A stretch of 64,000 nucleotides of DNA from JANQOH01 sp965242575 (GCA_965242575.1 OZ251461.1:1240001-1304000); one strand, 5' to 3'; positions 1 through 10,954 are shown, numbered from the stretch's first letter. The notes: generated from the sequence alone by a model not told the origin. Numbers and translations: made by a program.

Positions 1-104
1 AGCGCGGCGCGCAAGGCTTCGGCGGACGCGCCCGCCTGGACTTCGGAAACGCCGGCTTCCTGAAGGCGGCGCGCATAGGCGAGGGCGTCGCACGCGGTTT
101 CCAC
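1..104 (-). CDS. Partial coiled-coil-type protein (DUF1640-like N-terminus)
   Basis: This is the first 34 codons of a minus-strand gene that runs off the left edge. From a GTG at 104 the reading is METACDALAYARRLQEAGVS followed by EVQAGASAEALRAA. This resembles the start of small alphaproteobacterial coiled-coil proteins of the DUF1640 type, which open with a phrase like FDTLAYARRLxEAGVxExQAEA. No strong ribosome-binding site is seen before the GTG. Function is unknown for the family. The call rests only on the N-terminal pattern. Confidence 0.5.
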   Translation of the reverse strand, partial: METACDALAYARRLQEAGVSEVQAGASAEALRAA

Positions 105-163
105 GCCGGCGACGATAGCGCCCGGCGCGTCCGTGTCGCGCCGAGAACTGCCGCATGGCCGCG

Positions 164-189
164 GGGCCGCCGGCCCGAGCCGGCGGCCC
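164..189 (-). terminator. Perfect 11-bp GC hairpin downstream of the lipoprotein gene
   Basis: Arms 164-174 and 179-189 are perfectly complementary (GGGCCGCCGGC) around a four-base loop. The hairpin begins 15 bases beyond the stop codon of the minus-strand lipoprotein gene. No U-run follows on the minus strand, so it would be an imperfect intrinsic terminator or a 3'-end stabiliser. Confidence 0.4.
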
Positions 190-203
190 GGCGCGGCGGG
201 GGG

Positions 204-698
204 TTACAGGTCGAAGATGTTGCCGATGAAGGTCCGGGATTCTCCGGAGTCCCCCTGGGCAGGGCCGGAAACCGCCTCGAAGCGGTAGCGGCCGTCGCCG
301 AGATGCTCCCAGGAGTAGCAGCCGTCGTCCCAGGCGGGGTTGTCCCACTCGAAGCAATCCGCGCCGTCGTCGCGGATCCGGTAGCTCCCGGTCGAGAGGT
401 ATCGCGTGTCGCCGCAGATGGTTTCGCCGGACATCCGGCCGCCGATCGTCCGGTACTGGCGGTGTTCGCACCCGTCCGCCATGAGGATCGCCGCGGTCCG
501 GTTGACCGATTCGGCGGCGATTTCGGCGGGGGTCGCGGCGCCCATCGCGAACCCGGCCGGCGGAGTCTTCGGCGTCGGCGCGAATTCGAGGTCGGCGAGC
601 CGTTTCGCGTCCCCCAGCGGTTGCCCCATGTCGGGTTGCTGGCAGCCCCACAGGGCGAGCGCGGCGAGCAGGGCACCGATGGCGTGTGCGCGGGTCAT
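204..698 (-). CDS. Hypothetical lipoprotein with conserved cysteine pairs
   Basis: The 164-aa product starts with a type II signal sequence: MTRAHAIGALLAALALWGC, with the lipobox Cys at residue 19. It is therefore probably lipid-anchored in the envelope. The mature part has four further cysteines (ADGCEH, ETICGD, ADCFEW, DDGCYSW), likely forming disulfides, and a compact C-terminal stretch rich in W, Y and G. A GGAGGA ribosome-binding site lies just before the ATG. I do not recognise a characterised family. A perfect hairpin follows the stop codon. Confidence 0.8.
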   Translation of the reverse strand: MTRAHAIGALLAALALWGCQQPDMGQPLGDAKRLADLEFAPTPKTPPAGFAMGAATPAEIAAESVNRTAAILMADGCEHRQYRTIGGRMSGETICGDTRYLSTGSYRIRDDGADCFEWDNPAWDDGCYSWEHLGDGRYRFEAVSGPAQGDSGESRTFIGNIFDL

Positions 699-810
699 GT
701 CGGGTTCCTCCCGTGTCGGTGTGCGGGGGTCGTCGATGGTCCGTTCCGAAGGCGCCGGCGAAGCTCCCCTTGCCGGCGCGGACGGATGAAACGGAGCGAA
801 ACCGCCCCCG

Positions 811-1002
811 TCAACATGGCGGGGACCGTTTGCCGCGGCGATCGATCCGTTCGCGCCATGCGGGGTTCGGTTTCAGGTGCGCCTTGAGGACGTCCACGAC
901 GACGTCCTGCATCCCGCCATCCTCCGGCAGTTCGCGCTCATATTTCAGCCGGCCTTTCGAGATCGCGACGGACCGGCTGCCGGCGGCTTGGCGGTTACGC
1001 AT
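811..1002 (-). CDS. Small hypothetical protein downstream of cobN
   Basis: A 63-aa reading frame, MRNRQAAGSRSVAISKGRLK onward, lies between the cobN stop and the lipoprotein gene on the same strand. Its charge pattern (KYERELPEDGGMQDVVVDVL) and G/C-ending codons look more coding than random, but no ribosome-binding site is obvious before the ATG. No family is recognised. It could equally be non-coding. Confidence 0.35.
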   Translation of the reverse strand: MRNRQAAGSRSVAISKGRLKYERELPEDGGMQDVVVDVLKAHLKPNPAWRERIDRRGKRSPPC

Positions 1003-1098
1003 GGAGGCGCCGCAGCGGCCGCGCAGGCCGGGCTCCCGGAACCGCGGATCCTTGGCGCCAGCGGTATCGATGGACGCGCTTGCGCCGGGCGGCGGCGC

Positions 1099-4782
<3,684 letters not shown>

Positions 4783-4815
4783 GGCGACCGGCGGCGACCG
4801 GCGCCGCGGGCGATT

Positions 4816-5952
4816 CTACCGTTCGGCGATTCCCGCCATGCGCCCGCGGCGGAATTCCAGAAACGCCGGCATGTGCTCCATCGTCCCCACGGGCGGGGCC
4901 CATTCGAAGTCGTCCGGATCCCACACCCCTTCCGCCAAGGGTTTCTCGACGAGCGGCGGCGGCGCGATCCGGCAAACGCCGCCGTATAACCGATACGCTC
5001 GCCGGAGAAGCAACGCTCTCACCCTCGGAGCAAAATCCGTCGGTCTCAGAAAAGCGGCGGGAACGAAAGCCGCGTTCGCGGGGCTGGCGAACAAGCCGAA
5101 GGGAAGCGGGGGGCTTTCCGATCCCTCGGCGGCGAACTCTTCCAGCCTCCGGTTGTTATGCTCCTTGTGGTCCGCGAGATGCGCCAGCTGGTATCCGGTC
5201 GGCCCGCGTTTGCGAAAGTATTTTCCCGTGAACACGAACGCCCACACATGTTTGGGGTAATCGTTGTCGTCGAGGGCCAGACAATGCGGCGGCGGCGCGC
5301 TGGCCGTCGCGCGCTTGCGGAACCGCGCGATTTCATCGCTTCCGGCGTAGCGCCGGACTCCCGGAAACGCGCAAGGGGAACCGTCCCACAGATAGATGTC
5401 GGGGTCGACGCTGCGCTCGCCCAGCAGCGCTCTCCATTCGTCCGCATGGCGGGCGTTGTCCTTCGTCACCGCCTCGACGATCTCCGGACGAAGGAACCGC
5501 ACATAGCGCGCGAGCGTGCGGGCGAGCGGCAGCATGTCGGTTTCCGATGGACTCGACCAATCCGGCCACCCCGAGGCGGCCGGTTTCCGCTTGCCGTTCG
5601 CCGAACCCGCCGGGAGTTGGGGCGGGCGGTCCGAATCGCCGGCTTCGGCATCGCCGGCTTCGGCGCGGAAGTCCCGATACAGGCGGGCCGCATACTTCAA
5701 CGTGGCGGAGCTGCGGGCGACATGTTCGCCGCCGATGGGAACCTTGTGCCGTGTCGGCCGGTCCCGCCGTTGTTCTTCGGTGGAGTAGGTGAGCCGGTCG
5801 ATCAGGTCGTCCATGCGATCGTAATCGAAGTGGCCGTCGAGATCTCCCTCGTATTTTTCCAGGCGCGCGCAATTCGCGAGGCGGGAACGGACGGTCTTCT
5901 CGTCATGTCCCCGGACTTCCCGCAAATAGCGCGCGAATTCGTCTTTCCGCAT
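4816..5952 (-). CDS. Putative HNH-like nuclease with SAM-like N-terminal domain
   Basis: The 378-aa protein starts at an ATG preceded by GGAGGG at good spacing. Residues 1-100 (FARYLREVRGHDEKTVRSRL, CARLEKYEGDLDGHFDYDRM, then SSATLKYAARLYRDF) resemble the helical SAM-like, integrase-type DNA-binding region found at the front of many restriction- or defence-type proteins. A charged low-complexity linker follows. The C-terminal half holds GYQLAHLADHKEHNNR and, about 25 residues on, LFASPANAAFVP. This H...DH..HN...N spacing is reminiscent of an HNH/His-Me finger nuclease, but the zinc-binding cysteines of many HNH enzymes are absent. Lower GC and mixed codon use than its neighbours suggest transfer. 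It lies 33 bases upstream of cobN on the same strand. The nuclease role is an inference; no catalytic assignment is proven. Confidence 0.75.
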   Translation of the reverse strand: MRKDEFARYLREVRGHDEKTVRSRLANCARLEKYEGDLDGHFDYDRMDDLIDRLTYSTEEQRRDRPTRHKVPIGGEHVARSSATLKYAARLYRDFRAEAGDAEAGDSDRPPQLPAGSANGKRKPAASGWPDWSSPSETDMLPLARTLARYVRFLRPEIVEAVTKDNARHADEWRALLGERSVDPDIYLWDGSPCAFPGVRRYAGSDEIARFRKRATASAPPPHCLALDDNDYPKHVWAFVFTGKYFRKRGPTGYQLAHLADHKEHNNRRLEEFAAEGSESPPLPFGLFASPANAAFVPAAFLRPTDFAPRVRALLLRRAYRLYGGVCRIAPPPLVEKPLAEGVWDPDDFEWAPPVGTMEHMPAFLEFRRGRMAGIAER

Positions 5953-6020
5953 CGTTTGCCCTCCGGATGGGTCGGGATTCGCCGCCGCGCCGGCGCGGCG
6001 CACCCTACAGGATATTGCGG

Positions 6021-6965
6021 CTAGCCGCGCAGCCGGTCCATGACGGAGACCAGCGCGCGGGCGGTCCCCGGCTCCGTCGCCGAATGGCCGGAGTCCTCGA
6101 CCATGATCGTCTCCGCGTCCGGCCAGGCGGCGGCGAGGGCGGCGGCGGCGGCCGGCGGGCACACCATGTCGTAGCGGCCCTGGACGATGCGGCCGGGAAT
6201 CCCGGCGAGCCGCCCGGCGCGGTCGAGCAGCGCGTTCTCCGGCAGGAATATGCGGTTGACGAAATAGTGCGCTTCGATGCGCGCGAGTCCCAGCGCCATG
6301 TCGTCGCGCTCGAATTCCGCCACGGCCGCCGGGTTCGGCAGCAGGGTGGAGCACGCGCCCTCGTAGCGGCTCCAGGCGCGCGCCGCCGGCATGTGGACCC
6401 GCGGATCGGGGTCGACGAGGCGGGCGTGGTAGCCGGCGAGCAGGTCGCCCCGCTCGCCCGGCGGCAGGTGGCCGGCGAAGGCGCGCCAACGTTAGGGGAA
6501 GAACCGCCGCGCGCCGTGGAGGAACCAGTCGATCTCGCCCTTCCGGCACAGGAACACCCCGCGCAGGACGAGGGCGCGGCAGCGCTCCGGATGCGCCTCG
6601 GCGTAGGCCAGCGCCAGCGTCGACCCCCACGAGCCGCCGAACGGGATCCAGCGGTCGATTCCCAGAAATTCCCGCAGCGTCTCGATATCGGCGACGAGAT
6701 GCGGCGTGGTGTTGTCCTCCAGCGCGCCGAGGGGGCGCGACCGGCCGGCGCCGCGCTGGTCGAAGACGATTATCCGGTAATGCGCGGGGTCGAAGAACCG
6801 CCGGTCGCCCCGACTCGCGCCCGCGCCCGGCCCGCCGTGCAGGAACAGCACGGGCGCTCCGTCGCGCCGCCCGCTTTCCTCCCAATACATCCGGTGCGCC
6901 CCGCCGAGCGCCAGCATGCCGGTTGCATGCGGCGCGATCGGGGGATACAGGCCGTTATCCGTCAT
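6021..6965 (-). pseudogene. pip: Proline iminopeptidase gene interrupted by an in-frame TAA
   Basis: Read through, the frame is 314 codons long, the normal size for prolyl aminopeptidase (alpha/beta hydrolase, peptidase S33). This enzyme removes N-terminal proline from peptides in the cytoplasm. The first part has the oxyanion motif HGGPGAG, the FDQRGAGRS strand and the nucleophile elbow GGSWGSTLAL. A TAA at 6492-6494 stops translation after GARRFFP. The same frame then continues with RWRAFAGHLPPGERGDLLAGY and the region carrying the acid and base residues (QGRYDMVCPP, EDSGHS). A single G-to-T change (GAA to TAA) explains the break. The first part alone lacks catalytic Asp and His. The start ATG overlaps the divergent nuclease ATG (CATG). 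Confidence 0.85.
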
Positions 6966-7848
6966 GGCTCCGCCGCCCGCGACGCGCGCAATAGACCGCA
7001 CCCGGCGCCGCCCGGCAACCGGGCTTCGCCCGCGCGCCGCCGTGGTCGCGCTCCTCCTCCTCGCCGGCCCGGCCGGGGCGGATTCGCCGGACGATCTGGA
7101 GGCCGGCGAACACGGGCGGGTCGTCGCGACGATAGACGGCGACACCGTGGCGCTGGAAAGCGGCCTCGAGGTCCGGCTGACGGGGATCCAGGCGCCGAAA
7201 CTGGCGCTGGGCAGGCCCGGCTTCGTCGAATGGCCGCTCGCCGGGGAATCACGCGACGCCCTCGCCGCGCTGGTCCAGGACCGCGAGGTGGCGCTGCGCT
7301 ACGGCGGCCGGCGGCGCGACCGCTACCGGCGCGCGCTCGCGCATATCGTGCGCGAAGACGGGTTGTGGATCCAGCGCGCGATGATCGCCGTCGGCATGGC
7401 GCGGGTGTACAGTTTCGCTGACAACCGCGCGCTGGTCGCGGAGCTGCTCGCCGCCGAGCGCGCCGCCCGCGCCGCGCGGCGCGGCCTGTGGGCGCATCCC
7501 TGGTACCGCGTCCGGGGCGCGGGGGCGCTCGACCGCGACGTCGATACGTTCCAGGTCGTCGAGGACCGGGTCCTGGCGGCGGCGGTCGTGCGCGGCCGCG
7601 TCTATCTCAATTTCGGCGCCGACTGGCGCGCCGACTTCACGATTACCGTGGCCCCGCGCCACCGGCGGATGTTCGAGGAGGCGTGGGCCGCCGCCGGCGT
7701 CGAATCCGTCTCCGCCCTCGCCGGGCGCCGCGTCCGCGCGCGCGGCTGGATCGACCTCTACAACGGGCCGCAGATCGTCGCCGACCACCCGGAGCAGATC
7801 GAATTCGCCGGCGCGCCGCCGCCCGCGGGCGGCCCGGACAGGCGCTAA
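6964..7848 (+). CDS. Thermonuclease-family (SNase-like) secreted protein
   Basis: The 294-aa product has an Arg-rich N-terminus, a hydrophobic stretch (AAVVALLLLAGPAGADS) likely to be a signal peptide, and an SNase-type OB-fold. Visible elements are VVATIDGDTVALESGLEVRL, then LTGIQAPK and ALHIV-like strands, and ARVYSFADNR. The family contains nucleases and thermonuclease-like proteins without activity. Here the usual catalytic arginine context (DRYGRxLA) reads RRDRYRRALAH, so activity is plausible but not certain. The ATG used overlaps the divergent pip ATG; no strong ribosome-binding site is seen. Confidence 0.85.
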   Translation: MAPPPATRAIDRTRRRPATGLRPRAAVVALLLLAGPAGADSPDDLEAGEHGRVVATIDGDTVALESGLEVRLTGIQAPKLALGRPGFVEWPLAGESRDALAALVQDREVALRYGGRRRDRYRRALAHIVREDGLWIQRAMIAVGMARVYSFADNRALVAELLAAERAARAARRGLWAHPWYRVRGAGALDRDVDTFQVVEDRVLAAAVVRGRVYLNFGADWRADFTITVAPRHRRMFEEAWAAAGVESVSALAGRRVRARGWIDLYNGPQIVADHPEQIEFAGAPPPAGGPDRR

Positions 7849-7895
7849 CCCGCCGATCCGCCGCGATTTTGCCGGCGCGAAAAAATTCGCGCGCC

Positions 7896-7929
7896 GCGAT
7901 TGACACTCATTCGCAAGCCGGCCTATCCT
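7896..7929 (+). promoter_or_regulatory. bfd promoter with Fur-like box
   Basis: TTGACA at 7900-7905 and TATCCT at 7924-7929 are 18 bases apart, just upstream of bfd. The near-palindrome GCGATTGACACTCATTCGC at 7896-7914 overlaps the -35. It matches 12 of 19 positions of the classical Fur consensus and shares the GCGAnTGA half-site with the stronger box at 8830-8848. Iron repression of bfd is expected and inferred. Confidence 0.6.
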
Positions 7930-7950
7930 CCGCGGCGGGAGGACGGCCGG

Positions 7951-8172
7951 ATGTTCGTCTGCATATGCAACGCCTACCGCGACGTGGAGATCCGCGAGGC
8001 GGCGCGCGCCGGGGCGCGGTGCGCGCGCGACGCCTACGCGGCGCTCGGCGCCGGGCCGCGCTGCGGGCGCTGCCTGGGGGACGCGCAAATGCTCATCGAC
8101 GAGGCGCATGGCGGGCGCGCGCAGCCGCCGCGCCGCATCGGGCGGGTGGAATGTTCTGCTGGCCCCGGCTGA
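7951..8172 (+). CDS. bfd: Bacterioferritin-associated ferredoxin-type [2Fe-2S] protein
   Basis: The 73-aa protein begins MFVCICNAYRDVEI, with GGGAGGA upstream. Cysteines at residues 4, 6, 38 and 41 are at exactly the positions that ligate the [2Fe-2S] cluster in E. coli Bfd. Bfd passes electrons to bacterioferritin to release stored iron. It is convergent with bfr, 100 bases apart, which supports the role. A Fur-like box overlaps its promoter, so it is probably induced by iron starvation. The last 15 residues are unlike Bfd and may be a lineage-specific tail. Confidence 0.92.
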   Translation: MFVCICNAYRDVEIREAARAGARCARDAYAALGAGPRCGRCLGDAQMLIDEAHGGRAQPPRRIGRVECSAGPG

Positions 8173-8272
8173 AGCCCGCCGCCGTCCTCGCGGCGGCGCG
8201 GCGCCTCGCCCGCCTCGCCGCGGCCGCCGCGCCGGGCGGGAAGGCCGGCGGCGGGGCGCGCGCCGAGGCGCC

Positions 8273-8746
8273 TCAGTCCGAATCGGCGCGGAGCAGCGTG
8301 TAGTTCTCCAGCCCCATCCGCGAGACCAGGTCGAACTGGGTCTCGAGCCAGTCCACGTGCTCCTCCTCGCTGGCGAGGATCTCGCGCAGCAGGTCGCGCG
8401 ACACGTAATCGCCCACTCGCTCGCAATGCGCGATCCCGTCCCGCAGCACGGGCAGCGCGGCGGTCTCGAGGGCCATGTCGGCCTCGAGGATTTCCTTCAC
8501 GCTCTCGCCGATGGCGAGCTTGCCGAGGTCCTGGAGGTTGGGCAGCCCCTCCAGGAACAGAATGCGCTCGATCAGCCGGTCGGCGTGGCGCATCTCGTCG
8601 ACCGACTGGTCGTATTCCTGCTTCGCGAGGCCGTGGACGCCCCAATTCTTCAGCATCCGCGAATGCAGGAAATACTGGTTGATCGCGGTCAGCTCGTTCT
8701 TGAGGACCGCGTTGAGGAACGCGACGACCTTCGAGTCGATCTTCAT
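8273..8746 (-). CDS. bfr: Bacterioferritin
   Basis: At 157 aa this has the normal length for a 24-mer haem-containing iron-storage ferritin that oxidises Fe(II) and stores Fe(III) in the cytoplasm. Ferroxidase ligands are visible: E18 (KNELTAINQY), E51 and H54 (DEMRHADRL), and the later pair in ILEADMALE and SEEEHVDWLE. The haem-ligating Met is M52. The start at 8746 has AGGGAG upstream. It is convergent with bfd and divergent from the Fur-controlled outer-membrane operon. Confidence 0.97.
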   Translation of the reverse strand: MKIDSKVVAFLNAVLKNELTAINQYFLHSRMLKNWGVHGLAKQEYDQSVDEMRHADRLIERILFLEGLPNLQDLGKLAIGESVKEILEADMALETAALPVLRDGIAHCERVGDYVSRDLLREILASEEEHVDWLETQFDLVSRMGLENYTLLRADSD

Positions 8747-8771
8747 GGGCTTCTCCCTTCCGGCGCGGCGC

Positions 8772-8800
8772 ACGCTACCCGGCCGCGCCGGGCGCGTCAA
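8772..8800 (-). promoter_or_regulatory. bfr promoter
   Basis: On the minus strand TTGACG (8800-8795) and TAGCGT (8777-8772) are separated by 17 bases. The element sits 25 bases upstream of the bfr start. The Fur box of the divergent operon lies about 30 bases behind it and does not overlap, so bfr is probably not directly repressed by that box. Confidence 0.5.
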
Positions 8801-8821
8801 CCGCGCGGCGGCGGGCGGCTA

Positions 8822-8850
8822 TTGCGAATGCGAATGACTTTCATTATCAT
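8822..8850 (+). promoter_or_regulatory. Fur-box promoter of the outer-membrane/FMN/cytochrome operon
   Basis: TTGCGA (8822-8827) and TATCAT (8845-8850) are 17 bases apart and fit a promoter. Positions 8830-8848 read GCGAATGACTTTCATTATC, which matches 14 of 19 bases of the classical 9-1-9 Fur consensus and covers the spacer and -10. Iron-dependent repression of the downstream operon is the natural reading. Confidence 0.75.
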
Positions 8851-8899
8851 GCTCCTGCGGCCGCGATTCGGCGGCCGCGCGGCACACAGGGAGACCGCT

Positions 8900-9940
8900 A
8901 TGTCCGACACCCGATCGATGCTCCTCGCGCGCGCCGGCGCCGCCGTCCTCGCGACGGGCCTGTGCTTGGCGGCGGGGGGCGCGTCCGCGCAATTCTCCGC
9001 CGTCACCTCGGCCGAAACCCGCCCCGAGGGGTCGGGGAAGCTCCAGCAGTCGTTCGACCGCCGGGCCGACAAGGGCCGCGGCGAATACACCGCTTGGAAC
9101 ATGTCGACCTCGGTCGAATACGGCCTCGCGCACAACTTCACCCTCGGCGGCGCGATCCGGACCCAGTCCATCGAGACTTCGGGGCTGGTCGTTCCCGGCT
9201 ACCTGCCCGGCGACGAGAGCTACACCCTCAAATTCGCCGGCCTCGACATCTCCGGGAAGCACAAATTCCTCAACACGGCCGAGGACGTCATCGGCCTCGC
9301 CGCCTACTGGAAGGGCTCCTACGACGCGCTGGACAAGCACTCCGGCAAGGAGAAGACGGTTTACGCCCTCGAAACCGGCGTCGCGGTGCAGAAGTACTTC
9401 ATGGAGGGCCAGCTGACCTGGCGGGCCAACGCCGCCGTCAAGGCCGTCCACGCGACCCGCGCCGAGGTCGCGACCGCGTTCGACGGCGATGACCAGGCCT
9501 GGGCCGACGTCAACGTCGGCGGCGCCGCGCGGCGGCTCTACTTCCCCGGCGGCGAACCGGCGCGGTGCAACGAGGACGGCGGCGACGACGGCTTCTTCTC
9601 GACGGATCCCGACACGCGGGAATGCTTCGAATGGCCCAACTTCGCCGAGATGGAGATCGAGCTGAAGTTCGCCACCGGAATCAGCTACCGGTTCATGAAC
9701 AACTGGTATCTGAGCCTCGAGGCGCTCTACGAACAGGAGCACGAGACCGAGGTGAACCGCGAGCGTTTCTCGCTCTTCGCCGGACCGGGCCTGCACTTCG
9801 AGGGGCAGCGCTGGTCGGCGTCGGTGGGCTGGCTGAAGCAGATCGAGGGCGGCGGCGAGAAGATCGACCCGACCGACGACCTGCACTTCATCGAGAAGAC
9901 CGACAACGAACTCCGCCTGAAGGTCGCCTACAATTTCTGA
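8900..9940 (+). CDS. Outer-membrane beta-barrel-like protein of the iron operon (DUF6662-like)
   Basis: The 346-aa product has an AGGGAGA ribosome-binding site and a clear signal peptide ending GGASAQ. The mature protein alternates polar and aromatic residues in many short strands and ends in NELRLKVAYNF, a classical C-terminal Phe barrel signature. It opens with FSAVTSAETRPEGSGKLQQS and later has SVEYGLAHNFTLGGAI. This resembles an uncharacterised outer-membrane family that I believe is labelled DUF6662. One cysteine pair (ARCNED, TRECFEW) probably sits in an external loop. There is no TonB box or plug domain, so it is not a classical siderophore receptor. It is the first gene after the Fur-box promoter and is followed by an FMN-binding protein and a membrane cytochrome-like protein. 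Confidence 0.85.
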   Translation: MSDTRSMLLARAGAAVLATGLCLAAGGASAQFSAVTSAETRPEGSGKLQQSFDRRADKGRGEYTAWNMSTSVEYGLAHNFTLGGAIRTQSIETSGLVVPGYLPGDESYTLKFAGLDISGKHKFLNTAEDVIGLAAYWKGSYDALDKHSGKEKTVYALETGVAVQKYFMEGQLTWRANAAVKAVHATRAEVATAFDGDDQAWADVNVGGAARRLYFPGGEPARCNEDGGDDGFFSTDPDTRECFEWPNFAEMEIELKFATGISYRFMNNWYLSLEALYEQEHETEVNRERFSLFAGPGLHFEGQRWSASVGWLKQIEGGGEKIDPTDDLHFIEKTDNELRLKVAYNF

Positions 9941-9950
9941 CGCGGCGCGA

Positions 9951-10493
9951 ACGAAACTCGCGAGGGCCGGCCCGGTCCTCGCGGTCCTGGTTCTGGCGGC
10001 GGGCGGCGCTGCGCGCGCCGACCCGCCGCCGGACGCCGCGCGGGCGCTCTTTCCGCCGGGGACCGGCTTCGCGCCGGTCCCCGTGACGGCGCTGGACGAC
10101 GACGCGATCGACGCCGTCGAGGACGCGGCCGGAGTGCGAGTCCGGCCGAAGCGCATCCGCGCCTGGCGCGCGGACGGCGCCGGCGGCTGGCTGTTCACCG
10201 ACCAGGTGATCGGCAAGCACGAGTTCATAACCTACGCCGTCGCCGTCGACGGCGGCGGCGCGGTCTCCGGGTTCGAGATCCTCGAATATCTCGAATCCTA
10301 CGGCGGGGAGGTCCGGCGCCCGTCGTGGCGGGCGCAGTTCTACGGCAAGAGCCTGGCGAACGGCCCGCTGGCGCTCGGCGACGACATCGACAACATTTCC
10401 GGCGCCACCCTGTCCTCGCGCAACCTCACCGACGGGATTCGCAAATTGCTGCTCCTGCGCGGTCCGCTCGCGAAGGCCGCCCCCGCGCCGTGA
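9951..10493 (+). CDS. Exported FMN-binding domain protein, start codon unclear
   Basis: The C-terminal part holds DNISGATLSS, the motif on whose Thr the flavin transferase ApbE attaches FMN covalently. The domain resembles FMN_bind proteins of NqrC, RnfG and NosR. The frame upstream of the first canonical start (GTG at 10083) encodes a convincing signal peptide, TKLARAGPVLAVLVLAAGG then AARAD. The frame between 9921 and 10083 has no ATG, GTG or TTG. ACG at 9951, followed by AAA CTC, would give a normal MKL start; ATT at 9933 is the other option. The protein is thus probably periplasmic, and its start is either non-canonical or a mutated ATG. It lies immediately after the outer-membrane gene and overlaps the next gene by GTGA. 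Confidence 0.85.
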   Translation, partial: TKLARAGPVLAVLVLAAGGAARADPPPDAARALFPPGTGFAPVPVTALDDDAIDAVEDAAGVRVRPKRIRAWRADGAGGWLFTDQVIGKHEFITYAVAVDGGGAVSGFEILEYLESYGGEVRRPSWRAQFYGKSLANGPLALGDDIDNISGATLSSRNLTDGIRKLLLLRGPLAKAAPAP

Positions 10494-10954
10494 GCGCGGC
10501 GCTGCGGCGGGCGCTCTACGCCTGCACGGCCGCCCTGGCGGCGACCGGGATCCTCTACGCCGTCCCCCGCTACGCCGACCTGTATTTCGCGCGCGACTGG
10601 CCCTCGGTCGCGGCGCCGGGGCTGCTCATGAAGGTCCACGGCGCCCTCGCCGTCTGGGCGCTCCTGTTGCTGGGCGGAATCTGGCAGATACACGTCCGCG
10701 CGCGCATTCGCCGCCCCGACAACCGCGCCGCCGGCGTCGTCCTGGCGGCGGCGATGGCGTTCCTCGCCGCGACCGGCTGGCTCCTCTACTACGCCGGCGC
10801 GCGCGGCCTGCGGGAGGCCTCCAGCCTGGCGCACACCGCCTGCGGCTTGGCGGTCCTGATCGTCATATTGTGGCACGTCCGCCGCGGCCGCGCCATCCTC
10901 GCCCGCCGCCGCGGGCGCGACCCGAAGGCGAAAGGCGCGATTCGCGAAACGTAA
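10490..10954 (+). CDS. Four-helix b-cytochrome-like membrane protein
   Basis: The 154-aa product starts at a GTG overlapping the FMN-protein stop (GTGA). It has four predicted membrane helices: ALYACTAALAATGILYAV, then MKVHGALAVWALLLLGG, GVVLAAAMAFLAATGW and AHTACGLAVLIVILWHV. Histidines sit in pairs near the ends of helix 2 (MKVHG and QIHV) and helix 4 (LAHTA and LWHV), as in bis-haem b-type cytochromes of the DUF4405/PepSY-associated kind. It ends in a basic cytoplasmic tail. In context it would carry electrons from the quinone or cytoplasmic side to the periplasmic flavoprotein of the same operon. Haem binding is inferred. Confidence 0.8.
   Translation: MSAALRRALYACTAALAATGILYAVPRYADLYFARDWPSVAAPGLLMKVHGALAVWALLLLGGIWQIHVRARIRRPDNRAAGVVLAAAMAFLAATGWLLYYAGARGLREASSLAHTACGLAVLIVILWHVRRGRAILARRRGRDPKAKGAIRET

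Noticed and set aside
4783..4815. Cobalamin riboswitch before cobN
   Set aside because: Only 33 bases separate cobN from the gene upstream, too short for a riboswitch.
6021..6965. Two separate hydrolase genes instead of a broken pip
   Set aside because: Both parts are in one frame and only together make a full enzyme; the second lacks a nucleophile. TAA also rules out selenocysteine or pyrrolysine decoding.
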